Of a stretch of DNA of 64,000 nucleotides, positions 47,956 to 59,589 are shown one piece after another. Numbering within the stretch: position 1 is the first letter of the stretch; every line of letters begins with the position of its first letter. The notes beneath the pieces were generated by a model. That model saw nothing but the letters and a program-made list of their open reading frames with translations. It searched no databases and was not told where the DNA came from. The stretch is from Craterostigma plantagineum. Its lineage: Eukaryota; Streptophyta; Magnoliopsida; Lamiales; Linderniaceae. Both the position numbers and the translations under genes were made by a program. The stretch covers positions 1 to 64,000 of the forward strand of contig JAPQWV010000644.1 of assembly GCA_027422505.1 (NCBI GenBank), written 5' to 3'.

Positions 47956-50900
47956 ATGGCAGAAAAAAGAAATGGGAATGGAAATGGACCACCAGCCAAT
48001 GGAAGTTCTTCTGGTGGTGCATATACAATCGATTTAGAAAACTTCAGAAAGAGATCGAAGGCTCTGTACGCCCATTGGCATGAAAAGAAAGATGAGATGT
48101 GGGGTTCGGCTGATGTGATTTCTGTAGCCACTCCTCCTCCTTCAGAGGACCTGCGCTATCTGAAATCTTCTGCACTAAATGTCTGGTTGCTTGGTTATGA
48201 GTTTCCTGAGACAATTATTATTTTTGGGGAAAAACATATTCATTTCCTCTGCAGCCAGAAAAAGGCTTCATTGCTTGAGGTTGTGAAAAAGTCTGCTAAA
48301 GAGTCCGTCGGGGTGGATGTTGTGATGCATGTGAAGGCTAAAAATGAAAGTGGAAGCACTCAAATGGATTCCGTCATTCGTGCCATTCGTTCCAATTCTA
48401 AGTCTGACGATACACCAACTATTGGATATATAGCTAGAGAAGCCCCAGAAGGGAAACTGTTGGAGTTGTGGGCTGACAAGCTGAAGGATTCAGGGATGCA
48501 ACTGAATGATGTGGCAAATGGATTTGCGGACCTTTTTGCTGTGAAGAGCGAATCTGAGATTACGTGCATTAAACATGCTGCATTTTTAACTGCTCTTGTG
48601 ATGAAGTACTTTGTTGTTCCGAAGCTGGAGAAAGTGATTGACGAGGAGAAGAAGGTCACACACTCCTCGCTAATGGATGAAACGGAAAAGGCGATATTGG
48701 ACCCTGTGAAGATTGGACCCAATTCCAAAATAAAAGCCGAAATAAAAGCTGAGAATGTTGATATATGTTACCCGCCCATCTTTCAGAGTGGCGGAAACTT
48801 TGATCTCAGACCCAGTGCCTCGAGCAACGACGATTACCTGTACTATGACTCGCCCAGTGTAATCATTTGTGCAATTGGGTCACGTTATAACAGTTACTGC
48901 TCGAACGTCGCTAGGACGTATCTCATTGACTCCAATGAAGCTCAGAGCAAGGCCTATCAAGTTCTTCTGAAAGCTCAAGAGGCAGCCATTCTCGCAATTA
49001 AGCCTGGAACAAAGTAAGTGCTGTGTATGAAGCAGCGGTTTCCGTAGTGGAGAGAGAAGCGCCAGAGTTGGTCCAACATCTCACGAAATCTGCTGGGACA
49101 GGTACTGGGCTGGAGTTCCGTGAATCAGGGCTGAGTCTTAACGCAAAGAACGAGCGAGTGCTGAAGGCAGGGATGGTTTTTAACGTGTCACTTGGTTTCC
49201 AGAATCTACAAGCAAAGACGAGCAAACCAAAGAGCCAAAACTTCGCATTATTGCTTGCAGATACCGTCATCGTGTCTGAAGATGGTCGTAAGGTTGTCAC
49301 TGGGGGTTGTTCGAAACTTTTCAATGATGTAGCTTATACGTTCAATGAACCTGGGGAAGAGGAACCGCAGGTTGAAGCCAAACCTCCGTCCAACAAGGAG
49401 TCCGCGTTTTCCAAAGCCACCCTTCGTTCGGACAACGGTGAGATGTCTAAGGAAGAACTGAGAAGGCAGCACCAAGCAGAACTTGCACGCCAGAAGAACG
49501 AGGAAACTGCTAGGCGGCTTGCTGGGGTCGACTCAGGTAGTGGATCTGGCCGAAATGCAGCGAAGATGGCGAACGATCTCATTGCATATAAGAATGTGAA
49601 CGAACTCCCACCTCCCAAAGGCCTGATGATCCAGTTGACCAGAAAAACGAGGCCATTCTACTTCCCATTTACGGAAACATGGTACCTTTCCATGTATCTA
49701 CGGTTAAAACCGTCTCGAGCCAGCAAGACACAAATCGAAACTGCTACATTCGCATCATTTTCAACGTGCCTGGAACTCCTTTTGCCCCGCAAGATTCCGC
49801 TTCCTTGAAGAATCAGTCCGCTATATTCTTGAAGGAGGTCTCATTTCGCTCCAAGGATCCTCGACACATCAGCGAAGTCGTTCAGCTGATCAAAACCCTC
49901 AGGCGTAATGTGATGGCTAGGGAATCAGAAAGGGCCGAGAGAGCAACCCTCGTCACCCAAGAGAAGCTTCAGCTCGCGGGGAACAAGTTCAAGCCCATAA
50001 AGCTGCACGACCTTTGGATACGACCCGTCTTTGGAGGCCGTGCTAGAAAAATGTCGGGCACGCTCGAAGCCCACCTCAACGGTTTTAGGTACGCCACCAC
50101 TAGAGCAGACGAGCGCGTCGACATCATGTATGGCAACGTAAAGCACGCCTTTTTCCAGCCAGCAGAGAAGGAAATGATCACACTGCTTCACTTCCACCTC
50201 CACAACCACATCATGGTCGGCAATAAGAAGACCAAAGACGTCCAATTCTACGTCGAAGTGATGGAGATGGTCCAGGCCATCGGAGGAGGCAAGAGGTCAG
50301 CGTACGATCCCGACGAAATCGAGGAAGAACAGAGGGAAAGGGACCGAAAAAACAAATCAACATGGACTTCCAACACTTTGTTAACAGAGTCAACGACCTT
50401 TGGGGCCAGCCACAGTTCAAAGGCCACGACCTAGAGTTCGACCAGCCGCTCAGAGAACTTGGCTTCCACGGCGTCCCTTACAAGGCGTCGGCCTTCATAA
50501 TCCCGACGTCGAGCTGTTTGGTCGAGCTTGTTGAGACGCCCTTCCTAGTCATCACTTTGGGCGAGATTGAGATCGTAAACTTGGAGAGGGTCGGTTTTGG
50601 GCAGAAGAACTTCGACATGGCCATCGTTTTCAAGGACTTCAAGCGCGACGTTATGAGGATCGACTCCATACCATCGAGCTCGCTCGACGGGATAAAGGAG
50701 TGGCTCGACACCACCGACATAAAGTACTATGAGAGTCGTCTGAACCTAAACTGGCGGCCCATATTGAAGACGATCACCGAGGACCCGCAGAAGTTCATCG
50801 AGGAGGGCGGGTGGGAGTTTCTGAACCTCGAGGCTACTGATTCTGACTCGGAAGGCTCGGTGGAGTCTGACAAGGGCTACGAGCCTTCTGACGCTGAGCC

Positions 50901-51174
50901 CGAGTCTGAGTCGGAGGAGGATGACTCGGACAGCGAGTCGCTGGTCGAGTCTGAGGACGAGGAGGAGGAGGATTCTGAGGAGGATTCCGAGGAGGAGAAG
51001 GGAAAGACTTGGGAGGAGTTGGAGAGAGAGGCGAGCAACGCTGATAGGGAGAAGGGGAATGAGTCGGACAGCGAGGATGAGAGGAGGAGGAGGAAGGTGA
51101 AGGCTATGGGGAAGGCCAGGGTGGGTCCCGCCGGCGCTGGGCTGGCGAAACGCCCCAAGTTTTCGGGAAGGTGA
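47956..51174 (+). CDS. SPT16: FACT complex subunit SPT16
   Basis: Large subunit of the FACT histone chaperone (with SSRP1), which moves H2A-H2B during transcription and replication in the nucleus. It is intronless, about 1,073 codons, equal to the family length. Order: an N-terminal aminopeptidase-like domain (about residues 30-450; AYTIDLENFRKR, WLLGYEFPETIIIF, ICYPPIFQSGGNFDLRPSAS), a linker (EMSKEELRRQHQAELARQK), the Rtt106/PH-like middle domain (about 530-930; KEVSFRSKDPRHISEV, KPIKLHDLWIRPVFGGRARK, LHFHLHNHIMVGNKKTKDVQ, ELGFHGVPYKASAFI) and an acidic C-terminal tail rich in Asp/Glu/Ser followed by a basic end (RRRRKVKAMGKAR). Three single-base losses break the frame: near 49010 (ACAAAG), 49643 (AGAAAAACG) and 50358 (AACAAATC). 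All lie in A runs and conserved protein resumes immediately. Confidence 0.96.
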
Positions 51175-51722
51175 ATGTGAATGAATGGTGGAGAGTTTGT
51201 GTGTGGAAACTTGTTTTCAGTGTTGGTTTCTGTTTCTTGGTTTATGTTTGGATTTCTATGTTTATTGTGCTTTCCATCGTAGGTAGTTTGTTTGTTTGTC
51301 AGTCTCCCTTTGTTTTGGAAGGCTCTGATGGTGCTTGTTTCTCTTCAGTTTCGTGCTTAGGTTTTCTATGTGGTAAGGTGAATTTTTAAGACTAAGCTAT
51401 GTTTTTTGGGCGTTTTCTTTAGTATGGATGTCTCAAAGCTGCATAGCATTTGTCACATGAGGTTTGTTTGGTATTTAGAAATTGGCCGTGGAAAAATAAG
51501 TTAACGCATTGCAACCGTTGTGTACTAGTATGGATACTTTATGTTTGATTTTTATAGTTTAGTTTTGAAATTAAGCTATTATTAATAAACAAAAAGCTCT
51601 GTGTACGGTTTAGATAAACATTTCCAAGGACTGAGCAATTCATGGTAAAAAACAGTGAGTCCTCAGAAAATATATCAAAATCTAAACTTCAATACATTCT
51701 AATATGAGAGTATATGACTATC
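51175..51722. other. SPT16 3' flank
   Basis: T-rich 3' UTR and downstream sequence. No gene seen. The last 8 bases (TGACTATC) are the left target duplication of the next element. Confidence 0.6.
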
Positions 51723-52751
51723 TAGGGATGTCAACTGGCCGAGTATGAAGCAAATTTGGCAGAATTCGAACCTCTATTAATCTGGGAATCTGACCCGACA
51801 GACCCGTTTTAATTTTTAAATTGCTAAGCTTTAAATATATTTATTTATATAGTTAAATATTTATATAATATAAAAATATAATTAAAATGTTTCTTAATTT
51901 CAACTTAAAAATCTTTTCTATATAATTATATATACATGTTTATATATTTACAAAATAATAATATAAAATAAATTTAGTTAAATATTTATATAATATAAAA
52001 TTATAGTTAAAAATATGTTTCTTGATTTCAACTTAAAATTTTTTCTATATAATTATATATTTGTTGAATACATGTTTCTATATATTTACAAATATATAAT
52101 ATCTATATATAAAAAACAGATGGGGCAGGTCTTGGGTCGGATTTCGGACGGGGATTGGCCAAACTCGGGACTCGCCCCGTATCCGGCCAGGTTGAGTCTC
52201 CACCTTCCAGCCTCGCCGCAGCCCGCTCGCCGTCGCCTCCCCACATGCTGCAGCCTTGCCTGCCACCTCCTCGCCTCACAGTCCTTGCCTTGAGTCTCCC
52301 GCAGTGGACTCTGGCTCTCCCGACCCGAGGGTCGGGAGTATTTTCTCCCTTATGGAGCCTTGAGTTCGACGTGGACAAAACCTATAAGTCGGATACCAGA
52401 TTAAAGTGAAGAGTATCGCAGGTTTTGCTTAATAGCTTTTTCTGTTATAGGTTCTATAATTCTTGGTTGTAGATTATAGGTTTTGTTTTCTGTCGATTTT
52501 TGTCCCTTTGTGGACTTTTTTTCTCCCCATGTCGAAGGGTTTGTTCCCTTTGTGGGAATGTGTCGTGCTCTTTTGTGAGCCTTTGTTCTCCCCGGCTGAC
52601 GATGTACCGGTGAGACCCCTTGGGCTATCAGCTTTGTTTACGTGTTATTAATACAATCATTTCAAAAAAGACCTGTAACCTGTCCCGCTACCCGAATAAT
52701 AAGCCCTATTAAAGGTAGATTTGATCCTGGCTCACCTCATTGACATCCCTA
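51723..52751. mobile_element. Non-autonomous hAT-type element with TIRs
   Basis: It begins TAGGGATGTCAA (51723-51734) and ends TTGACATCCCTA (52740-52751), a perfect 12-bp inverted repeat. The flanking 8-mers TGACTATC and TGGCCATC agree at 6 of 8 positions, fitting an aged 8-bp hAT target duplication. Length is 1,029 bp. The interior is AT-rich (51830-52110) and then unexpectedly GC-rich (about 52110-52340), with no transposase domain. The GC-rich part may be captured sequence. Confidence 0.8.
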
Positions 52752-53792
52752 TGGCCATCTTTATTTTAACATAAATATGATTCTAAATGGATTTTATTTC
52801 AATATCTAAAAGTTAATCAATTTATTAATCAATTATATCACAACAGAAAAATGAAAGGAATAGAAAGACCACAACAAAGACGCTAGTATATTCTAAAGGC
52901 AGCAAGAGTGGATAGATATGTAATATGAAAGACGTGTCACTCCAGTGCCAACTCATGGTTTTACCTAGAGAACAGCGCTTTTATGAAAGACGTTATCTAC
53001 GGTCCACACACGTTTGTGCGCGTTTCTTTTTTTTTCACTCATATAACCCGCCGATTTTTTTCTAGGGTTTCATAGATAAGCTAACTACCCACCACCACTC
53101 ATCTGCAGTTTCACTCCTATGTATGTTTTCCGTGGGTCTTCGTGTTGTGCTGGTTTCTTCAGGTAAGGTATTCTTTTTCTGTTTTTGTTAAATTAAATAC
53201 TTTATTGATTTGGTTCTAAATCGTAAAGATCGGTGTTTTTATTGATTATTTCGTGGTTGGATTGGGCGATGTATTGTTGGGTTAATGATCGAATCACCGC
53301 TTGTTAAGGTGTAATCGTGATAGTTTGTTGTTTTTCCTGATTTGATTCGTGGAAACGTAGATGTTAATCTGGGACGATATGTTGAACTCGGAAACAGCTG
53401 TTTTGATTCTAGTTTTGGGCTGTTTTAGGTGCATTTGTTGGCTTTTATGGTCCGCCGCGTGAAAATTTAAGCTTTGATACATGCAAATTAAATTGAGATC
53501 TTGACGAATTGAATTTGGGCTAGGATGTTTCTGTATTCCAACTAATTCTCTGGACTCGTGGGCTGAATGGCATAAGCTGAAAAAAAAACAAGAAAATTTG
53601 GTAATGTTTTCAATTGTGTATGATAACAATATGATAAAAACGTTAAAGTTGACAGTTGCCTGCCTAATTTCAATCTTTCTCATAGTGTTCTGATTTGTGT
53701 TAGTCTGGTTCGGATCCCTTTATATCTAATCTGCGATTGTTCGATGCAGGTAGCTTTTGAAGATTAGCTAATTCTCTTATCTGTATTATTGT
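52752..53792 (+). promoter_or_regulatory. Promoter, leader and 5' UTR intron of the SPOC gene
   Basis: TCTTCAG/GTAAGGT at 53162/53163 and TCGATGCAG ending at 53749 delimit a 587-base intron whose product leader ends 43 bases before the ATG at 53793. Upstream of about 53030 the sequence is AT-rich intergenic DNA with no gene. Confidence 0.65.
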
Positions 53793-56700
53793 ATGGCGTC
53801 GGAGGACCTTTTTTCCCAGTTTCCCATACCGGACTGGGATATGTGCCAGATGGAGCCAGTGTCAGGTATGCAAATGAATGTGGTTGACACCAACAATCAA
53901 CAAGCTGATAATTCTCAGGGGACGTTTCAGGCGCCATCGTTCGTCGAAGAAAAATTTGGAAATCGATTATTAAACCCCATAAGGTCCCTGAATAATGGAG
54001 GTGGATATGCTGATCTTTCTGAAAGTGGTCTGAGTTCAAGTTCTAATTGGGTACCCGTTCAACCCAGTAATCAAGGAACTGTAATGACAAACAAAACAAC
54101 TGGACAAAGAACATTATTGCCAGTGAAAAGAAAGGCTGAGGTCGGAAATGTTTCAGACGTTCCTCTTTCGCAGCTGCCTAACAAGCATCCCTCACAAGTG
54201 GGTTCACTGGTCGAATCCTTGAATGCAAAGAAATGGGGACGTAATGATTCCTCACTGGGTAAATCTGGCTTACTACGTGGGCAGCCAGTGAAGAAACAAA
54301 CTACTCAAATTGGATCTGCGTCGAAGAATCCTCGAGATTCGTCGGAAGCAGTAAGATCCAAGATGAGGGAGTCTCTAGCTTCTGCACTAAGTTTAGCTCT
54401 TCCAAAGACTGATAATGTTTCAAATAACGAGGAAAAAAATTCTGGAATGGGTGACTCCAAAACCTCTGAATCAAATCTCCCAACGGGAGGTCAAGTTTCT
54501 GGTTCCGAGTCTGCAGATATGTTGCAAAACCAGGAACTAAATGCATCTTCTGCTGATAAGTCTAAGTCGTTGCCTTCTGAAATTCATGCTAAAGAAATTC
54601 GCGGAATGGAGGAACAGCCGTTTCGAGAATTCCACTATCTAGCGGATGTTGATGCTTCATTTGGTGACAACCTTTTTGTTAAAGATGACCTACTGCAGGG
54701 TAATGGGCTGTCTTGGGCATTTGACTTCGATATGCAGATGAAAGAAGGAAAAGATGCTCAAAATTCTGGAGAACTCCTTGATTCGCAGCCGATGAATGAG
54801 GAAGCTGATGGGCAGACGAATAAGCCGGTGGAGACGTTGAATCCAGAGGACTTGGCTCTTGAAATTGAAGCTGAACTTTTCAAGCTACATGGCGGTGTGA
54901 ACAAGAAGTACAAGGAAAAGGGTAGATCACTTTTGTTTAACCTTAAAGATCCCAACAACCCTGAACTGAGAGAGAGAGTGATCTCTGCTGAGATTTCGCC
55001 GGAGAGATTGTGCTCAATGTCAGCTGAAGAACTTGCCTCCAAGGAGTTATCAGAATGGCGGATGGCCAAGGCAGAAGAAATGGCGCAAATGGTTGTTTTG
55101 CCTGATACAGAAGTTGATATGAGACGTTTAGTTAAGAAGACGCATAAGGGGGAGTATCAGGTGGAATTTGATCATGACGAGGGCATTGTTGCTGATGTTT
55201 CTGCCGGAAATTCTATGGTCACCCAACTTGTACGAAAACGAAAAGACGATGCTCCTTCTTCACCCAAGGAAAGTGATGCTGTCACAGAAAATGTGTCAGA
55301 GGAGAACAGTTCAGAGAATAAAGATGCTAGCCTGATTATTCCAGCGGATGGCACTGATATCATGCAAGGAATGACAGTGGATGAAGTGAAGGATTCTGAA
55401 TTGCTACCTCCTATAGTCTCTTTGGACGAATTCATGGAGTCCCTCAACGCTGAACCTCCTTTTGAAGATGTATCAGCTGACGCTGATCGGAGGACCCCTT
55501 CAACAAAAGAAGAAAAAAGCAATGTTAAGTCTCAGTCCACTGACCGATCTTCGGCTCTCCTAAAGATGCTTCATCCAAAAAAGTTTTGAAGAAACAAACT
55601 GCTGACATGGCCACGAAATTGAGCAGGACTCATATGAAGCATCAAGTCCCTCTGGCCACAGGATCAAAAGTTGATTATATTTTGGATGGTAACCTTCAGC
55701 TAAATGGATCATCCTCAGTCTCTGTTCGTGGCCTGTTTCTGAGGTTTGTTTCTCTTTTTTGATTGACGTGACATTTCTGGAATTTGGAACTGCCATATTT
55801 TGTGCGTATATGTGCATGTTATGCTGAAATGAAATTCACATACGATATATTGCAATTGAATCTGTTTAAGCAGTGGGATGTCCCTTACACATTTTGTTGG
55901 CATTTGAAATGACGATTATCTCACTTTAACCCTGCAAACAATGATATTGACATTCTTTTGTCTTCTTTGCCCCAGTCGTTGTAAGTTGTGCCACACCTTG
56001 TACTCATATTCATCATCATAACTTGTTAGACTTGCTTATTTCTAATTTTCTGGGTCATGTTTCTTGGATCAACAGTGGGGAGAAGACTTCCACAAAAGAG
56101 TGGCCAGTTACTCTCGAAACCAAAGGAAGGGTTCGTCTTGATGCTTTTGAGAAGTTTCTCCGAGAACTTCACATGTCTCGTACCCGTGCAGTAATGGTAT
56201 TTAAAACCCTCTTCTTTGTAATTGACTTTTCTTTCTTTTACCGGGCGTGGCCCTTTTTGTGCAGCCACAGCAATTTGGAGTTGTTTTGAGTTTGGGCATC
56301 TCTCTCTTTCAAGTATCTGAGTGGATGCGCAGTCTCAGTTCTAATAAAAAATCTGCAGAAACGCCTGTTTTAGTAGATATTGTTCTTTCAGAAGATATAT
56401 TAGCTTGTTGGTGGATTGTTTGTTATTTAAGAGCGTGGAAGAACAATAAGAATATGAAAATCGAATATCTGCAACACCATTTCCCCATAATACACGTGAA
56501 TTGTGAAACTTTGAGCCCTTCCAAGTAAGTGGGAATAAGCAGACACTGGCAAACAATTGTTGCGAACAAGTCAACCCTGCAATTCACGCAATGGCTGGTT
56601 GATTGTACTTGCGTTAAAGAATGTTGAATAACTATTTACTTGCTTTAGTAGTTTGTTTTGTGTGGTCAAGGCATGTTATTACTCAAACTCAGCAGATGTG

Positions 56701-57831
56701 ATTTACACACAAAGCAAATCTTGCGTGGCTTTTATTTTACTAACATATAGCAATAGACCCAAACTCATTCATCTACTAACACAGGCTTTTATTTTACTCC
56801 TTGCAGGTTCTACAATTTGTACTGAAGGACAAATCATCAGAACATCAACGGTCCAATCTTTCTGAGGTAATAATAACCTTTGATCCCTTTTGTTTTCGAC
56901 TCGTTTGTTAAGTTCGTTCATCTGTTTCCCCTTTCCACTCACGATCATTTACTCTCCTCAGGCCATGGATTCGTACTCTTCCGACGATAGACTAGGATAC
57001 GCTGAGCCTGCTTCAGGCGTTGAACTCTACCTCTGTCCACCCACCCCGAGAATAATTGAAATACTGAACAAAAACATTGCAAAGGAACGTCTAGACATAG
57101 AAAACTCTGCAGAGAGTGGATTGATTGGTGCCATCGTGTGGAGAAGAGCTCATGTCAGCAACAAGTTGATATCGCCCAACTCATCTTCTCATCACAAGAA
57201 GAGGCAGCAACAGCTACCTTCTAGCCCACAGCAGCGTATAGTCAAGAACTCTCCGCGAGTTAACATTCCCACCACTCATAAAAGCACCCCATCGACCCAC
57301 GTTTCTCCACGTCCCAGGCCCGCGCCTGAAGAAGAAGAAGAAGAGGATGAAGATGATGTCCCACCTGGGTTTGGACCCCAACCACCCAAAGAAGACGATG
57401 ACTTGCCAGAATTCAGTTTTTCGAGAACTATCGTAAACCCATCTCTGTCCAGTGGCCCACCTCAAAACCTTCATCTCGGTAGCGCGAAAATGGCTGAACG
57501 TTCTAGAGACCATGTAAGGGAGTTGATTCAGAAGTATGGAAAGAGTAGTACGCCGAGTAGTATGGCATGGGCAGATAATAGGGGCGGTCTTGGAATTGGG
57601 GGCGATGGTATTGAGCCATGGAAAGATGATGAAGATGATATCCCTGAGTGGAGGCCTCAGCAAGCTCAGCCCCATAATGGGCCGCCGCCGCCGACCGTGG
57701 GCTTGACTGCAGGTCAGTATGCGGCTCAGACGGTGGCTCAGCAGCTGCCAAGTGAGCTCGTTCAGGCTCAGCCCGGCGGTGGTCAGTGGGTGCAGATGCC
57801 ACCCCACGGTGCCTCGTGGAGACAGCAGTAG
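53793..57831 (+). CDS. TFIIS-central and SPOC domain transcription-associated protein
   Basis: Nuclear protein of the PHF3/DIDO/Bye1-like group, as in Arabidopsis At5g11430; family members associate with RNA polymerase II. Exon 1 (53793 to about 55745): a low-complexity N-terminus (SQFPIPDWDMCQMEPVSGMQ), a TFIIS central-type domain (about residues 185-460; RSKMRESLASALSLAL, ALEIEAELFKLHGGVNKKYK, KGRSLLFNLKDPNNPELRER, MSAEELASKELSEWR), then LPPIVSLDEFMESL. The SPOC domain follows over exons 1-4: VDYILDGNLQLNGSSSV, 56075-56195 (GEKTSTKEWPVTLETKGRVR), 56807-56866 (VLQFVLKDKSSEHQ) and 56963-57831 (GVELYLCPPTPRIIEIL). The C-terminus is Pro-rich with EEEEEEDEDDVPPGFGP. One base is missing near 55560, so the first 598 codons appear to end early at 55587-55589. 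Start as in the longest frame, after the 5' UTR acceptor. Confidence 0.88.
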
Positions 57832-58254
57832 GCTTCGAGCTTAAGGTCGACTGCTTAGAAATGGGCGTTTTTTGTACATGTTAGTTATATTGGCTTGTCT
57901 TTCTTTTCAATTTCTTTTCTAGGATTGCTACTTCTCTTAGCTTTTTCCTTTTGTACTAGGCAGCGTTGTTTATGGGTTTTTTTGGTTTTGCTTTTTTTTT
58001 TTTTTCTTGTGCCATGCTGTGGTTTTAATCATAGATGTTATGACAGAGATTTGCTTTGATTGATTGCATTCATAAATAAGACAGAGACCAAGAATGTGAG
58101 CTTATATATGTACAAAGTGGTAAGCTTCACTGTTACATAGATGTGAGGTAAATAGTAAAAGTGGTAAAACAGTAAGAAATTAAGTGTGTAATTGTTACAG
58201 AGAAGAAGTGCTTCACTCAAGTACGTCTTTTGCATCACTTTAGATACAGAGAAG
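57832..58254. other. 3' flank of the SPOC gene
   Basis: 3' UTR with a T run near 57990. No gene seen. Confidence 0.5.
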
Positions 58255-58518
58255 AAGAAGAAAAGAAGGACAAGGCGTCCAAAGAGACGACATAGGAACA
58301 GCTCGACGCCTCAGAAGAGGCCATTGATGAATCCACTACAGAAATCGAAGGAGATGCATCGGTCATCGATGGGAAAGAACGACCGAAGAAGATGTCTTCG
58401 ACTAAGATGAAAAAAATCCAGCAAAGAGATGGACTCTGCTGCTCGGGCCAATGCCCGGGAAGCTGCTGCGAGGAACGCGAGGCTCGCTGCTGCTAATTAT
58501 CAACAGACAACACGGTAA
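58255..58518 (+). CDS. Possible terminal exon of an unrecognised charged protein
   Basis: In one frame a peptide with biased but protein-like composition is readable: EEEEKKDKASKE, DASEEAIDESTTEIEGDASV, GKERPKKMSSTKMKKIQQ, and, after a one-base shift, MDSAARANAREAAARNARLA ending in NYQQTTR before TAA at about 58517. I do not recognise the family. An in-frame TAG near 58290 and the shift mean it may be a pseudogene fragment or another homopolymer-damaged gene. No upstream exon was found. Confidence 0.35.
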
Positions 58519-59275
58519 AAACAAAAGGTTGATCGCTCGTGTTTGAACGACTGAGAAGAACGATATGGGCCTTTTTCGTTAGCTGCTAATACACCTTTGA
58601 GTTCCTTGTTATAGGGTTGACAATGAAATAGATCATGATACATAGTTGCTGGTTACCGCCCAGACTATTTTGTGACATTTCTTACAGTTGTTTCTTGTTA
58701 CTTGACTTTGTATGATGAAAGAAAATATAATCAAAGCCCATAAATTGCTTCAATGAACATATTGAAGTCTAAAGAGGCCGAAACGACGTCGTCGTAGTAA
58801 GCGAGTGCCGTTGTAGCTTCCCTTTTTCGAAAAGCTCAATGCCGTCAGTACCTACGGTACTTTACCGTGCAATTAATCCTAAAGTCGCGATTACAGACGA
58901 CGAAAAGTTCGTACCGTACGAGACGTCACTGCAGACGATTTCTACACATTTCCTCTCTTTACTTGGCGCACTTTTCTGCATATGATTTTTTGTCCGCTTA
59001 TACGCTTTCCTTCTCAGCATTTCATCACTCACCTTCTTCCACTCAACCTTTTCCTCTCGAAAAGGGCTGACAGCCAAAAATCAATCGAAAATCCAATTTA
59101 AAGTCGGATTCCGACATCTATAGAATGTACATTCTTAGCGTATACGTATATCTATCGACATCACCCTTCTTTGTCCCGCAGCTGATTGAACTGAAGATTG
59201 TCATATTCAGGTGATTTTTCGCTGCGTAAATCCCTAATTTCACCTTATATGAATCACCCATTGTTGTCTGGAACC
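58519..59275. other. Non-coding flank interrupted by the retrotransposon
   Basis: The stretch 58840-59275 contains leader-like sequence (CCGCAGCTGATTG near 59178, ATATTCAG/GTGATT at 59210). It might be the 5' end of a plus-strand gene cut by the retrotransposon that follows. No coding sequence seen. Confidence 0.35.
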
Positions 59276-59539
59276 TGTTTTTGACGAGAAGTTGTCGTGG
59301 AGAAGAGTAAAAGTGATACGATCGAATTTTGGGATGATGAACACAAGGGAATTCTGAGAGTTGAATAACTCTGGAGAACTCTTCGATTGATATTCAAAGA
59401 ACTTTGAATAATTAAGATTTTATTGATAAATAACTCCATCAGCGATAACTCATATTTATAGCTACTGAAAGACCGAAAAATCTAAAAGAGTAGCAAGAAT
59501 ATCGAAACTAACTAATATTTGAATAAAATATACGTAACA
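59276..59539 (-). mobile_element. 3' LTR of the Ty3 element
   Basis: On the minus strand a polypurine tract (AACCGGGAGGCA, 59540-59551) is followed by TGTTACGTATATTT. The segment then has a TATA-like CTATAAATATG (about 59454-59464) and AATAAAATC (about 59416), and ends near AAAAACA (59276). Short LTR, about 264 bp. The outer end is approximate because the second LTR is outside the window. Confidence 0.65.
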
Positions 59540-59589
59540 ATGCCTCCCGGTTGAATTGTCCTTGTCCTCAAGGACAGAATTGAGGGAAT

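Noticed and set aside
50877..51158. Serine-rich minus-strand ORF
   Set aside because: Antisense of the acidic Asp/Glu/Ser tail of SPT16.
47956..51174. SPT16 as a pseudogene or as three separate genes
   Set aside because: Total length and domain order match one intact SPT16, with only three one-base losses in A runs. Similar losses occur in unrelated genes of the window.
52103..52409. ORFs in the GC-rich interior of the hAT element
   Set aside because: No domain. They are open on both strands because of composition.
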